Positions 33,654-47,197 of a DNA stretch of 64,000 bases are shown piece by piece. The notes under the pieces were generated by a model. That model saw only the letters and a list, made by a program, of their open reading frames with translations. It was not told the DNA's origin and did no database searches. A program made the translations under genes and the position numbers. Position 1 is the first letter of the stretch. The number at the start of each line of letters is the position of its first letter. The DNA is taken from contig JAVYIG010001586.1 of assembly GCA_035222895.1 (NCBI GenBank), forward strand, positions 62,001 through 126,000, in the 5' to 3' direction. This DNA is from Strongylocentrotus droebachiensis. Its lineage: Eukaryota; Echinodermata; Echinoidea; Camarodonta; Strongylocentrotidae.

Positions 33654-33768
33654 AGCAGTTTTTCTTTTCCTGATGGTGCTACAGAACATCTGACATAGCA
33701 ACTCCTATGTTGGTTTTGTATAGTCCAATGTAAACAGGTGGTCAGCTCTGGTGAAGCTACGTACAACT

Positions 33769-33982
33769 CACTATGAATATGACTGACAAAGAAAGCGGAT
33801 AAAATATACAGTTCCTCAGGTAGACAAAGGAACATCCCTTCACTGCTATTATGTAAAAAGGTGAATATGCATGTGACACCTGTTCTACACATTTTTACAT
33901 AATAGCAGTGAAGGGATGTTCCTTTGTCTACCTGAGGAACTGTATATTTTGTCCGCTTTCTTTTTCAGTCATGTTCATAGTG
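33769..33982. mobile_element. CACTA-type palindromic MITE, copy C
   Basis: Practically identical to copy B and inserted at the same position of the repeat unit with the same ACT flanks, so it was copied by unit duplication, not by a new insertion. Confidence 0.88.
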
Positions 33983-34253
33983 ACTGTCTCTTGTTAGCTC
34001 ACTAGTGATTGACACATGATTTCACAAGATGAATGAGATCTGGAGCATTTTTTAGGGTGGAGCTTAGCAGGTCTGAGATTTTTTTTTTTTTAATATTTAA
34101 AAATCTATGAAATATATTTAGATGTTTGAATAACAAAATATGAGTTGTATGCAGCCCTGCACATTTACAGAAATCAACTTATATTTGGATGTCACCTACC
34201 TTTAAACTTTCCCCGTTTCTCTCTCTCCCCCTCTCTCTCTTTCTCTCTCTCTC

Positions 34254-34285
<32 letters not shown>

Positions 34286-34423
34286 CAATTCTCTTTCTCT
34301 CTTTCCTCTCTCTCTCTCTCTCTTTAATCTGTATAAGTGATATATATATATTCTTTGTCTCTCTTTCATTCCTCTTCTTCTCTCTATATCTCAATCTATC
34401 CGTATCGATTCATGATTTTAACT

Positions 34424-34533
34424 TCCCCAGTGGCGCAATTGGTTAGCGCGCTGTACTTATAGACAGTACCCAGCGACCGCCTGGCTACGCTGTAGACATG
34501 CGGAGGTTGTGAGTTCGAGCCTCACCTGGGGAA
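34424..34533 (+). tRNA. tRNA-Ile (UAU), intron-containing, copy 6
   Basis: Mature body as copy 1. The intron has CTGTAGAC instead of CTGTGGAC. Downstream the conserved spacer is lost after GGTTTTCTTTTTGG, marking the end of the array. Confidence 0.92.
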
Positions 34534-34540
34534 AACGGTT

Positions 34541-37500
34541 TTCTTTTTGGTTTCAGGGTACATAGGTCTCCGATTTATATGCGATAAAGGCGCTTGTCTT
34601 TGCTTTGGATTGTACACAGTGTATATAGAGGTTGTGGTTTCGAACTTCGAACTTCACCTAGGAAAAGCAACCTTTTTCATTTCTAAAAAAACAACAACAC
34701 TGTCTTCGGACCTCCGTTTTATCTTCGTTTTATCTCTATCCTTCGTCTGTCTCCACATGCTCACTTTATTATTTTCTCTAGACTCTTCTATCTCTCAACG
34801 CCTTTTTTTTTCCTTCTTATCCTCCTTTCTATCAGTTTTTCTTCTCTCTGTCTGCATACCTTTTTTTCTCCAAATTATTCGTTCCTGCCTCACACTCTCC
34901 TCTACTTGTATATCCAAAATTCATTCTTTTCGATATACAATAGTCAAAGTTTATTTCACAATGCACTTGATTTGCCCTACCCCATCAATATCGAATAAAA
35001 TGCCATCGCTTACCCATGAAATTAATTGTATTTATCTAAATTATTCATATTACCGTAATATTTGTATTACATAACTTTTAGCGAAATACGTGCTTTGGCG
35101 ATAAACTGACGTTTTGTGTATTCGTCACGGAGGTTAAAGTGGTAAAATATTCTTTGTACTGAATGAGCCTTTTATGATACTACTTGATCTTAATTGTAAA
35201 CAAAGTAAATATATTATAGACCAGGATGATCTCAACACCTACTTCTTCGTTTTAAATGGTGTCACAATGAACACTTGAATTTCATTTGGAAATGCAGAAT
35301 ATACAAATACTATTATTAGAAAGACATACACTCGTCAAGTTGTGATAGTTTTTTAAATTTTATTTCAATTGTCCAACTTTTTCATTTTTTCAGGACGGGA
35401 GTAACGACAAGCTTTGCAATAACTGATTTTAGAGAGAAAAATATCAATAAAACTGTCTAATTTATGCCTATTGGTACTCTTTAGGCTTACATCGACGAGC
35501 TCCAATGTTAGCATTAAACTATAAATATTTAACAATGTTACTACATAACGGTATAGAATTAAATACGTTACTAATAATGTTTAATTAATTCTGAAAGATT
35601 TTCGATTACACATGCAAATTTTCATTGGTATAGAATTAAATAGGTTACTAAAATTGTTATTTACTAAATCTTGAAAGATTTTCCATTTTCCATTACACGA
35701 CCAAATTTTTATATCGAATAATAATATTGCGAATAACAAATATTGAGATATATATATATATATATATATACCTCAATCTTAAAAGAATCTGGAGGAATTT
35801 AACCCTCATTCATCTCTTTGTTTCACAAATAAAGCAAAAGTTATCTTGATTATAGTTTTTATCTTGTAGATCACAACAAAAAAAGAAATACAATTATACA
35901 ACAGAGTAGGATAGCACATTCTAGCACCAATCTATAATTATAAACATCGTGTGGTTCCTATAATTCTTGATTTAAACAAATTATTTGAGAAACAAAATAA
36001 GTCTGTTCTTCTTTAAAACATCTTTAAGGACAAATAATTTATGACCCTCGTATTCTGTACATTCACGGCCTCATGAATGGATCATGGTGATGAAGTCATG
36101 GATTCTTTAGATCCTCTAAGCTTTCAGATAAATTTATTGTTCACTTTTAATATCAAGGTGAAATCGAGGCTGAAAAATATTACATTGAACCTCGAAAATA
36201 ATGGATGGCATTAAGCGTTTATCCACAATGTAATACATTAATATTTTTCTCCACATAAAAATACTATACATCCAAGAATAAAATTACACGCGAAACGAAT
36301 ACCAATTAAAGTCATCGACCGGTTTAATTTATGCAATTCAAATTTTCATCAATCTTGTTAGAACGAATACACGAATTGTTTCAAATTAAAGTTCACTCAA
36401 ATAATTTGGTATTCTTATATAATTTTAACTCATCACGAGTCTCCAATATACAGACTTAAAAGCGGTTAATCATCTCAGAAATTAATATCTTTTTATCAAT
36501 GAAAGAAGCAGTTTACACATCCAGTATTACTTTACATTTATGATTCTTCTTCGAGCCAAAAGTTATAAACGAAATCACGACATTATGAAACAAACTTAAC
36601 AACTCACGTTTTCTTGCCTTTTCTTTTTTTGGAACATATTATATGTCGTTCTTAATAAGTCTTTTTCATTTTATAATGAAATACAATACAGGAACTTGTC
36701 ACACGAGCTATTTCAGGTATTCATTATGCTAAAAAAGGGGAATGTACATCAAGTTGGAAAATAAGAGAACTTAAACCGAATATTCACTGTTATTATATTA
36801 ATATTTAGGAGACTATAGGAGCTTTCCTTATCTTTTTTTTTTAAATGGAAGAAACTGAATGTATGCTAATTCTCATTTCCATTCAAAATTTTACATTTTT
36901 ACTTTTGTATTGTCTGGGACAGTAAATGGATTATTATGAACAAATGAAAGAAGAAAACGTAGACATTCACTGGATTAAAATGGGAGAGAACGAAAGCTTG
37001 ATTGTTACGTTACTACTTAGCCAACTCCACATTGGATACTTATGCCATCGATTTATAGGGAAATCTGGGATATACACTTCACATCACTCCAAAGCTGGAC
37101 AGAGTTCGGGAGGGGTTAACCACTCATCCTATGTTTGCCTTCTTTTCTCAGGGGTTCATGAATTGCAAATTGGACACTATCATGTGATCACATTTCTTCC
37201 ACAGCTATACAACAGCACACTCTCTACGATGCCGACGTTAAAGACTCCCAGCAAAATCTGAAGTATCTAGTATTAGTTTTCTAAAGAGAACACACGAAAG
37301 ATAATTGTACGTTTTTTGCTTTGTCCAATTAGGTTGTATACGCTTAGGTTATGATACCAGAGCCGCGCACTCAGAAGTGTTTAATATCAACGAACTTAAC
37401 GAAGTGATCAACCCCAAAATGAGACAGACCCACACAAAATAATTCTTATTCACAAGAGAAGATTCTATGCTTCTCACTTCTATTAATTTCTTATCACTTT

Positions 37501-40500
37501 TCTCTCGCTGGGAGAGGGCCTGGATGGAGAGGGCTTGGATAAAGCAGGCCTATATACATCATTGGTAAATCTCAAAGCGAATAAATGTAATTATAAGACT
37601 CAAATTACTAGACTTCCGTTAGGCCTATAATCTATTTATATATTCATACACTTATAGTACTGCAGTGTTAAACTTGAGACCGATTATACCAACCATTTCT
37701 AACTCCTTAACGTAAGGCTAAAAAGAATAAGAATCAAGCACTAACAACAACAACAAAAGTTAATAGACTTTTTGAAAGCTTTATGAAAGGGCTCTGTGAT
37801 GACGTCATCTATATTCTAGCATCATCACAACTGTCGTTCAAACAACCGAATTAAAACTAGTTCACATTCATAAGAAGGTCACCAGGAGACAGTTCTTGCC
37901 CCTCTATCTACACGTTTTGAATAGCGGGGTTAACATTGGATGATCTGAGAGGGATACGGAGGCAGTTTGAAGTAGCTCGTGTGCGCCATTTTGATTTCTC
38001 CCGTGAGTTGTTGATGATTTCCCCTGTGTCCCTTTTTCGAGTTTTTGTTTAAACATTGACGACTGTTCCTTAGCTCTTGTAGCGTGCTTGTCGCATCATC
38101 TGCATATAGGAGAAGGAGAAGTGGAAAAAATGAACAGATTATTAACATAATTACATCATCAACTGTCAACTCATTACATGACATAATTCCCCAAAAGTGC
38201 GTGTTTTAGGTATACTTTTTAATATTTTGACATGACTTAAAAACTATTTTTAAAATTCCTTGAAATTGTGTTCAACGTTTACTATTGGAAAATTGAACTT
38301 CATTTTCAAATGAGAATAATTCGAATTCTATTCGTACCGTGTACAGTTACTCTTAAATTCATCAGTAACGACGAAACTTTTGAGGACATTCTTTTAAAGG
38401 TATTCGATACCTTTGTCTTTACCTATAATGATCTTGCATATGAAAAAAGAAGAAGAAAGAAAATAAAAACAGCGCAAAATAGCGTAAAACAGCCGATTCC
38501 ATAATATATAAGCAAAAGAAAAAATAGCAATTCCGTCATGGGGGTTACGTCTTCCAATGGTATTTTCCTCCTCCTCTTCTACTTCTTCTTCCTCTTTCTT
38601 ACTTTTTCTTTATTTTATGGTATACATTATTACTTGCCATTGTATATTTGTAATTTCTTCGAGGTAATAATACATTTTTATACTCAAACATTAATTGAAA
38701 TTCTATTCAAAAATGACTTTGGTTCCTATCGATCGAGATCACACATTTATCCTGCTGCTGCTGTTTTTGTTGTTGCTATGATTGTGTTCAGTCTATAATA
38801 CTAGACTGGTCAAAGTTAATAATAGAAGTTGGCAAATATATGAATTGATAGCATTAATTTCCGTTGTAAAGTACAACCACCCGTGAAAGCATGCAACATG
38901 GGCAAATTAGCACGACACATGCGGGCCATCTCATATAACTGATAATGATATGGGCCTACCCGGCTGCGTGAGATGGAATGAATTCCGATAGAAAATGGAA
39001 CTTTATCCGTATTACCATCTCTCGCTCGCGGATTTAGCTGGACAATGGCAAATGATGCATTGCTGATTTGACATATTGTGGTTGAAGGATGTTATCATAT
39101 GAGATTTTTGTTCGACAGGTTTGAAAGAGAATTTCAGAGGTGCATCAAAACTCGATAAAAGTGACATGATGGTTATTACTGGGGGACAAAAACAGCGTGA
39201 ATGATCGCAACGTAGATTTAGGAGTTAGGAATAACATCAATAAAGTCCACTAGTCTTTCTTTTATCTCCTACGTTACTTCACTTTACTAGTAACTTCATC
39301 TCTGACCAAGAAAGAAAAAAAAGAATTGTAATCTAATAACGTGTCATTATTCATTCATCAATACCTTTTGAAAATAAAATGTGTGATTTTGTTTAACGTA
39401 TTGCGTCATTTTGGTATCTCATACTAAAATTGTCACATCTCGGATGAATCTATTGCTTAAGGTGTTCGATCGGGACTTAATAAGACCAAAATGTAGGAAA
39501 TTATATTGTAGTCTGAGGGATGGCAGAGGCTGGAAATTTGTGCGTCCTGAGGAGTGTTTAGTCGGACTTAACTATGGCAAGCCGTTCATGCCACTGTTTG
39601 CTCTCACAATTATGATCTGTAGATAATATCTTATCCTTCAATAATGAATTATCAACAAATGTATATTCTGTAGATTTGTGACCATGATTTGTACGTCCTT
39701 TAAAAGACCAATGCCAGTTAATGGTGAGATAAAACAGTCCAACTTAAAGTCGATCTTAGTCTTTGTAAAACACCTCCCTGAGGTAGTGGATTAGGTATGA
39801 ATATATTTTGAAAACCGCCTTTGCCACCACCTCTGAATAATAATAAGCAAATAGTCTTGTTCTTAAAACGACCTCGGTTCAACAGCTATGTTGTAACATC
39901 TTCTATTATGCCATATCCATGGCCGAATTCAGGCTAAAACATTGGCCCATCTCTTCCTCTCCGCACATCTATCAAGCCCTCTATATTATGACTAATCTAA
40001 TGCATACTAATCACTCTTACTATTCCAACATTAGAAGTCTCACACCTATGTCTACAAACCCTGACAAAATTCAGCCGCGCGCCTTGCATTTGGATCTATA
40101 ATCAAACTCAATTCCCAGAAGGGTAGGGTATGGCTCAACGATGTGGAATCTAAGTTGAACCGTCTCGCCAGGGGCTGACGTTTCCTTGTCCAAATATCGA
40201 CTTTACATTTTATGACACTTTATAACAGGAAAAGTGCAATTCCATCATCAAAAAACGCAAAGAACCATATAAAAATTACAAACACACCAAGTCACTGCTC
40301 GAATGTTCTGAGGAGACGGGTGCCTGAATACTGGCAATGTCAACATTCTTTGAGGTAGTGGGGTGCATCCAACCCCTTGCCTCATACGCCTTTGAATGGA
40401 AGTTTGCCTTAAACTCATATTGACACACTCTCAATCACCAGAGTGACAAGTATTACCGTGATATGATACACTAAATCACCAAGATGACATGGTCTAGATA

Positions 40501-42493
40501 TTTTACTGGCCTGTGGATGAGTGTGACCGAGTTTAAATCCCAGTGATAAGCACTATAACATCCTTTGACCAAACATTGATCTATATTTTGTTACTCTTAA
40601 ATAGGAGATGATGGTGGAAGAGTTGTAAGAAGTAATTCCTTAGAGCCTAATTATGGCAGCTCGGCTCAAACCAGATATTGCTACATTGCGTCATAAAGTA
40701 AAGTCGCTTTATCATTCTTTCCCAGTTGTAAACGTGTCCGAATAAAAGGTTCTATTCATATTTTCGTCAAGGTTTTGTGTAGAATAAAAATGGAATCATC
40801 ATTTTTCTTTGAAAGACATGTTTCGAGGGGGTGTGCTGGGATCAACCCCGTTCTTTCCTAAGATTGATGAGAATCTCAGGTTGTCAAACGTCAGTATACG
40901 ACCAGGGAACAGGGACTCAGGTCTTTGGCATGTGAAGTGGCTGCGTGAGGCTCGAACATGTCATGCTCGATGCGCCCGAGGCGTAATTTGCATTGCTTAT
41001 CATCTGCGCTGATCGCGCATGTGTAGACAATTCGCCGATAAAGTAGTAACTCAACGCCATGTTTGAACCGTTAACTAATTTGCGATCACATTGATTATGA
41101 AATTATTTTCACATGGTGCGTCAAAGGTCGCGCCAGTCGCTGACGCAGTCCTACGTCAGTCGCTGACGCAAATACTCCAGCAAGATAGCGCCTCGCGTGT
41201 ACTGTCATCCGGTCACGTTCGATGAAATTGAGTAATATATATATTAGATTCAAGCCAATTCATTTCTTGTGTATAACAAAGAATGGTCTCTAGGTCTAAT
41301 GCAACTCAATTCAAGGTCTGTTGTAAATTAGAAGTATGTATGACGCTCGCTCATGCATTTTACATTTTCCTGGTTTTGGAGTGTCGGGAATTTTTTTGAA
41401 GGGAAGACAACAAAACCTGGTATGAAAATGACGACGAAAGTTATCCTGAAGCTCTCACTGAATCAACATTTTTAATCTTCATTGGATTAGGATATGACAT
41501 TGTTACATGCCTTACTTTGGTTAAAAATAGCAGTTGGGTAAATGCAAGATTTCGTTATGGAAAGGCTGCATTTCCGAAAACTCGAATTTCACCTCAATCA
41601 TTCTTAAAAAAGGATATGAAAAGTCTTATTTTTGGAAGTCTTGGGATAAACTTTTCATCTGATTGTAATGAAATTCACAAAGTTAGACCGGAATATTTAA
41701 AGTAAAAGGGCCCTCTCTCATAAAACACTCTATTTTTATTAAAGAAATTCTTTTAGATGTATCCTACCACTCAAAATTCTTATGCATTATATCAAGGTCT
41801 ATATTGAAATGATTTACCTTATAAAGCATGCTGCTCGTGAGAAGTCAAGAGACGGATGAATAGAAAATGCCCTTTAACAATTCCTGTTCGCTGACCGTGC
41901 GAAATAAGTTATAAATTAAATATGAAAGTGGCGAGGGCTACGACCCTGAGTTTAAAGGGGTGTGATAAATGTAGTTCTATATCCGCTTGAGCTAAACCTA
42001 TCATAGTTAAAAATGAAGTTGAGTTCTGGTCATGCGATTGCATTGTGAAAGAAACGGTGTGGAATCGACCAGAAAAGGTTGATCATCTAACATATAAGAA
42101 TTTGTGTGTATTGCAAGGTTCTGGAATCATCAAAATGATAAGAAATTTGGCCAAGTCTTGGTAAAGTTACAAACACTGTACACAGAAAGATGTATATGGG
42201 ACTACATGAACACGTGGCGTAAAAAACCTACCCCCCGAGTTTTACGATGAACATGACATATTTAGAATATGAAGACATTTGAAGAGCCATGCTTTTCAGG
42301 GAACATGTCTTATCTGATGTTCTTCCACACTTGCATAATAAGAATGATAAAGTTCTCAAATTATTTTTCACCTCTTCCCAGAACTCAACCTTCTCTTTAA
42401 TACCTCAGTCACACCGCTAAACTGACTCTAAAGATTTTCATCCACTGGGGATAATGCAATGTACTCTTCTGTCAATTTTTTGGCCAAGCGTCT
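34541..42493. other. Intergenic or intronic, AT-rich; no gene recognised
   Basis: Scanned on both strands; open frames are short and unconvincing. Minor items: an (AT)n run near 35747-35770, pyrimidine-rich sequence at 34800-34900, a GC-richer block at 40900-41220 that contains a repeat shared with the right window edge (41115-41172), and a possible tRNA relic just after the array (34628-34667). Confidence 0.5.
41115..41172. repeat. Dispersed repeat shared with 63942-64000
   Basis: GGTGCGTCAAAGG, CGC.CCAGT.GCTGACG and TCCTACGTCAG occur in the same order at both sites. It contains direct repeats of CGCTGACGCA. The family is unknown. Confidence 0.7.
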
Positions 42494-42626
42494 GTTTCAT
42501 AAAACGTGTTATCGATAATAAATTCTAAAATTCCATGCCAGATTTGCTCTCGGCCAATGAAATTCCACGATTTCAGTAGCTTATAACAGTTATAGTTATT
42601 GTTATTGATAACAATTTTTATGAAAC
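42494..42626. mobile_element. Short MITE with GTTTCATAAAA ends
   Basis: GTTTCATAAAACGTGTTATC at the left is matched by an inverted AACAATTTTTATGAAAC at the right, about 25 bp with few mismatches; 133 bp total, non-coding. Confidence 0.65.
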
Positions 42627-42921
42627 GGGGCCCTGGCGTCGGTCTCGTCGATGTGACTGGGGTATGAGCAAATACAGCATACTCATGTGAACAGTCTCTT
42701 TCTCCGGCCATATTGTACACTTGAGTGCGATCATTATTTTGACGTCTGCCTTGAACCGTTATGACAGCGTAACTCACGGGGGAAAAAAGTTCGAAGATGT
42801 ATATAAAAACATATAATCAAAAAATCCCTTTGTTAAATAACCTCCCTGACGAACAACGAGTTTGCGTTGTCATTCTGACAATAAACAGTATTTACTACTT
42901 ATCAATTGGCAATGGTACATT

Positions 42922-43369
42922 CCCTGCTGGAAAGAACACACTCATTCACAGTGTGAATCACAGTGTGAATCACAGTGTGAATCACAGTGTGAATCACAGT
43001 GTGAAATCACAGTTCACACCATGAACACAGTGTGAAACACAGTGTGATTCACACTGTGAATGAGCGTGAATGAGTGTGTTCTTTCCTTTTCCGGTTATTC
43101 ACACTGTGAACCACAGTGTGAAACGAATCGACCACAATGTGAAAACGCCCCAATTTAACATTGTGGAGCACACTGTGATTCACACTTTGAATGAGTGTGA
43201 ACGAGAGTGTTCTTTCCTTTTACGGTTATCCACACTGTGAACCACAGTGTGAAACGAATCGACCACAATGTGAAAACGCCCCAATTTAACATTGTGTTTC
43301 ACACTGTGATTCACAGTGTGAAACACAGTGTGATTCACACTGTGAATGAGTGTGTTCTTCCCAGCAGGG
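42922..43369. mobile_element. Fold-back element built from CACAGTGTGAAT repeats
   Basis: Inverted ends CCCTGCTGGAAAGAACACAC and its near complement enclose five tandem CACAGTGTGAAT units (about 42957-43014). Two copies of a ~70-bp block (ACCACAATGTGAAAACGCCC) follow at about 43090 and 43230. Most of the 448 bp is self-complementary. No coding capacity. Confidence 0.8.
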
Positions 43370-46300
43370 TTACCACAGTCTTTTTTATCTGTTTCATTTG
43401 ACTCGGATGCGAAAAAAGTAGACATTACCCGATTTATATTATATATATACATAAAAGAGATACTGAAATATTGTGTGTGGTGTATGTGTGTGGGTGTGTT
43501 TTGTAAGTGCGTGTGTATGTGTGTTTAGGTGCGTGCGTGCGCCTGTGCGTTCGGTTGCATCTCGACTTTTACTTATTCACTTGAGTTGTGATTGACTTAG
43601 AATTAAGCAATAAGCTTGATGCCTAGCGGGTGTATAACTTAGAAATATTTAAAACCAATAAAGAGGTGGTTATTCTTTTGTTGTTGTTATTTTGTGTTTA
43701 TTTGCTAGTTTGTTTATTTGGTTGGTAAGGGTGTGGTGTAGTAGGTTCAAGACGGTACTTCTACACGGTCAACATCGCAAGTAATTTAATTTGTTCCATC
43801 CATCTTCTGAGATTTTCCGTATCTATTGCTGCCAACAACACCAAGTAATCCTGTTTAATGGCTTACACTTACCAAGCGGTTTAAATTGACATAATCCTCA
43901 ATATCCATATTTACAATGGTCAGAAGAATGTTTGAGAAATGTATCTTTATTTCGATCAGAAACAATTGTAGGCCTATGTGTTTTAAGATCAGGATTACTA
44001 TTTTATAAAAAATTGACAAGTTGAGGAAAGGATAGAAGTCTGCGAAACCTCCTTGAACATGTGACCCAGTTCTTTGAATCCGAGGTCTATAACCAGTGCG
44101 AGAATAGACTGAAAAGAGATACCAGTTTTTTATAAATACGTCGCAGAAAATGAGCAGTGAATCTGATATGCTTTAAATAAGCTATATCGTTTCTGCTGTG
44201 TGTGGAGACTTTGATATTCCCTTTATATGGCTGATCTCAAACCATTTGTCGCAATTACCTTATTTTTAATGCGTTCGCTACAGTTCACATAGTGGTTCTT
44301 TGAATCTAAAGTCTATTCATTTCTCGATTTGTGGGCGTTTCCTAGGTAACCGACAGAATGATTATAATGCCTTGGAAATGTGGAAATACTCACAGCTCAC
44401 AATTAAAGGGAATGTGGTAACAGAATTTCGTAAATCTGGTTATAAATATGAAAACCAAGGCGTGCTTTTGCTCTCGCTGCACAATTTAACATGGCGTACT
44501 TTCTGGGTTCACGAGATCTGCACATAAATCATGAAGGTTTATAGCTTTTGTGAAAGGCAAATGAGGCATCTACTCGACCTTTCTGTTACTGCCATTGTTA
44601 AAGATCAATTTACTTGATTGACCATGGATACAAAAATGCTCCCTCATAAAAGATTCATCATTCATTTTTAGAAAAAAAGAATACACAGACATCACATTTT
44701 TTATATCTGATAATGTATTACAGATAGATCGCAATCCTCGCATCTCGTCGAAGCCATGTTCAATCTAAAAAGAAAAGAATCTAATAAATCATTCCCAAAA
44801 TGAAGCATGTCAAATTATATTGCCTCTTTATCCTGTTCAGTAGCTCCAATACGGATCTTCGAATTCGTCTCTGAAAAGACTATCTCGAGTAATGTTAATT
44901 ATAGATGATAAAATTGTCTTTCGTTAACTATACGCACATGTATTAGTATGTCCATTGATTAATCAATGATAATATAATGTTTTCTATTTATGGTAAATTG
45001 ATATATGTTTCCTCTATACGTAAACACAATAATCACTTGCCCTCAACGCCATTCATAAAGATATTAATCAGTTAATCAGTACTGACAATTATGTATTTGA
45101 CTTTGAGGATACCTTGATAAACCCACGCACAAACATGAATTATGAAAATAGGTTATTTTCTGTTTTCAGAAGGTTTACTATAGACCTAAGGCCGACGTTA
45201 CGGACAGCCCACAAGACCAACACTTTTGTATCTTCTATTTTGTATTTTCTTTGATTTCTTGGTCTTATTAGGCGTCGGTCTCTTGGATTCTTTGGAACCT
45301 TCTTCTTTACTATATTTTCGTATTTTTTTCTTTGTTTTTAAGAATAAGTTCATTCTCTATTCGTTCTCCAGTTTGGAAACATGCTAAACATTAAAATATA
45401 TACAAAGCATTTGAAGGTAAAATACAACGTACATTAAATAGATTCATATAAAATGAGAAGAATAAAAGGGCCATCATTAGAAGCCTATTGAGACTTGACA
45501 GATTGACTTTTGTTATGTGTGTTTATATATATGGGTGTGTTTTATGTGGGGGTGGGTGTGAGAGAGTGGGCGAGGGTGTGCATATAACGCTTAAATGCTT
45601 AATGTAATAGAATGTTTGAACGAATTAACCGAAGTAAACACGACAGGCAAGGGAATTCACAACATCTCAATTCCGTATCACGATACTCTATTCAGACGGG
45701 ATTCCTTTCAACACTTCTCAAGATTGCATTTAAATCAAGGATCGAATACATCTGAATCTAACGTTTGATATTCCCATAGACTCATAAAAATAAGCGTTAC
45801 CTTTTTGTCTCTTCTCTTCAATTTTGCAAGCAGTGTGCATCAATATTAGCTTGACCATTTCTTACTATTCATCGCGTCCATACCGTTGTCTCTTCAGAGC
45901 GATGTCTGAAAACGTAAACATCTTTCATACTCATCGAGCCCCTCATTTTTGATTGATGGAAACCGTGTAATCTTCCACAATTTCTTTCAGATGGATCCCC
46001 GATCAAAGGGGCATAACTAACAAATGGATCCCACCCTGGCGTACATAATTCACCTGCCGATATTTATTGGACCAATTTTTGGTCGGGTCATGATTCTGTC
46101 TATTTGCAATGTGACATGGCAGCCATTAGACGCGCATCACCACGAGTCCGCAAGCGAAACCGTCTAAATCATTCCAATTGGGTTATTTTCCTATGTCAGT
46201 AGGCAATACACGACAGTGGCGTGGCTACGGGGAGGGCAAGGGCACTCCCCCTCGAACGGTGTGTAGAAAAGTAAAAAGAAAGAGAAAGCGTTGGAAGGGA

Positions 46301-46657
46301 GAGGGAAAAGGGAGAAAGGGCAAATGAAGAGAAACGGAGATGCCTGCAGAACCACCTTTTGCATCTCCCCCTAATCAATCAGTAACCTTGTAAATTCACA
46401 GTCATTTTCCGATTAAGACCGCCGCCCCCAATCGTTCCAGGGCCCCCTTTACGAGCGGACTCACACTACGCCATTGATGGGGGGAAATTTCTTTTTATTA
46501 TCTAAACGTGCGTGACGGGCATGTGCGCTCTTTCAGAAGCCACCATTAACAATATTAGTATCGTTGTTACTATTATTAGTAGTAGAGGTAGAAGTAGTAG
46601 TAGTAGTATAAGTAGTATAAGTAGTAGTAGTAGTATAAGTAGTATAAGTAGTAGTAG
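43370..46657. other. Intergenic or intronic; G-rich transposon remnant near 46212
   Basis: No confident gene. A GT-rich stretch lies at 43470-43550. Near 46212 CAGTGGCGTGGCTACGGGGA resembles a transposon end, with a possible partner near 46460-46480. A (TAG)n run at 46575-46657 precedes the poly-C element. A low-confidence minus-strand exon could lie at 44570-44764. Confidence 0.45.
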
Positions 46658-46917
46658 CAGGGGCGTACGCAGGGGGGGGGGTTTTGGGGGTTCAAACCCC
46701 CCCCTTTGGTATTTTTATGTATGTAAACCCCCCTAAAAAAACCTAAAACACCCCCCTTTGTTTTTTTTTTTTTTTATTATTTAAAAAAAAAAAAAAAAAA
46801 AAAAAATTATACCCACGGCTAACCTAAATAAGGTGACCTTACCCCCCCCCCCAACGACCAAAAATGTCAAATTATGAAATTTCGAGACCAAAAAAAAAAA
46901 AAAAAATGTGTCCGCTT

Positions 46918-46958
<41 letters not shown>

Positions 46959-47040
46959 ACCCCACTGAGCGACTTTTCGGCTGGCTGAGTCGTTGCGATT
47001 TTTTTTGACCTCCAAAAAAAAAAAAAAAAAGTGTCCGCTT

Positions 47041-47076
<36 letters not shown>

Positions 47077-47155
47077 ACTGAGCGACTTTTCGGCTGGCTG
47101 AGCCGTTGCGATTTTTTTGGACCTCCAAAAAAAAAAAAAAAAAAAGTGTCCGCTT

Positions 47156-47197
<42 letters not shown>

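Larger units (their letters stand above)
30262..34540 (+). repeat. Tandem array of tRNA-Ile(UAU) repeat units
   Basis: Six units each contain a tRNA gene. Each gene is preceded by a (CT)n tract and TTCTTTGTCTCTCTTTCATT, and followed by TTTTTCTTTTCCTGATG and a conserved ~250-bp spacer. The array opens with a partial unit lacking a tRNA. Units 3 and 6 share a CACTA MITE at the same site, showing that a larger multi-tRNA block was duplicated. Spacer similarity is high, so the array is young or homogenised. Confidence 0.92.

Noticed and set aside
42957..43014. Regular 12-bp repeats resembling a CRISPR-like array
   Set aside because: Units are contiguous without unique spacers and lie inside a fold-back element in a eukaryotic genome.
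44570..44764. Minus-strand open frame after a strong acceptor
   Set aside because: Kept only as a hint in the findings; no conserved protein features and no supporting second signal.
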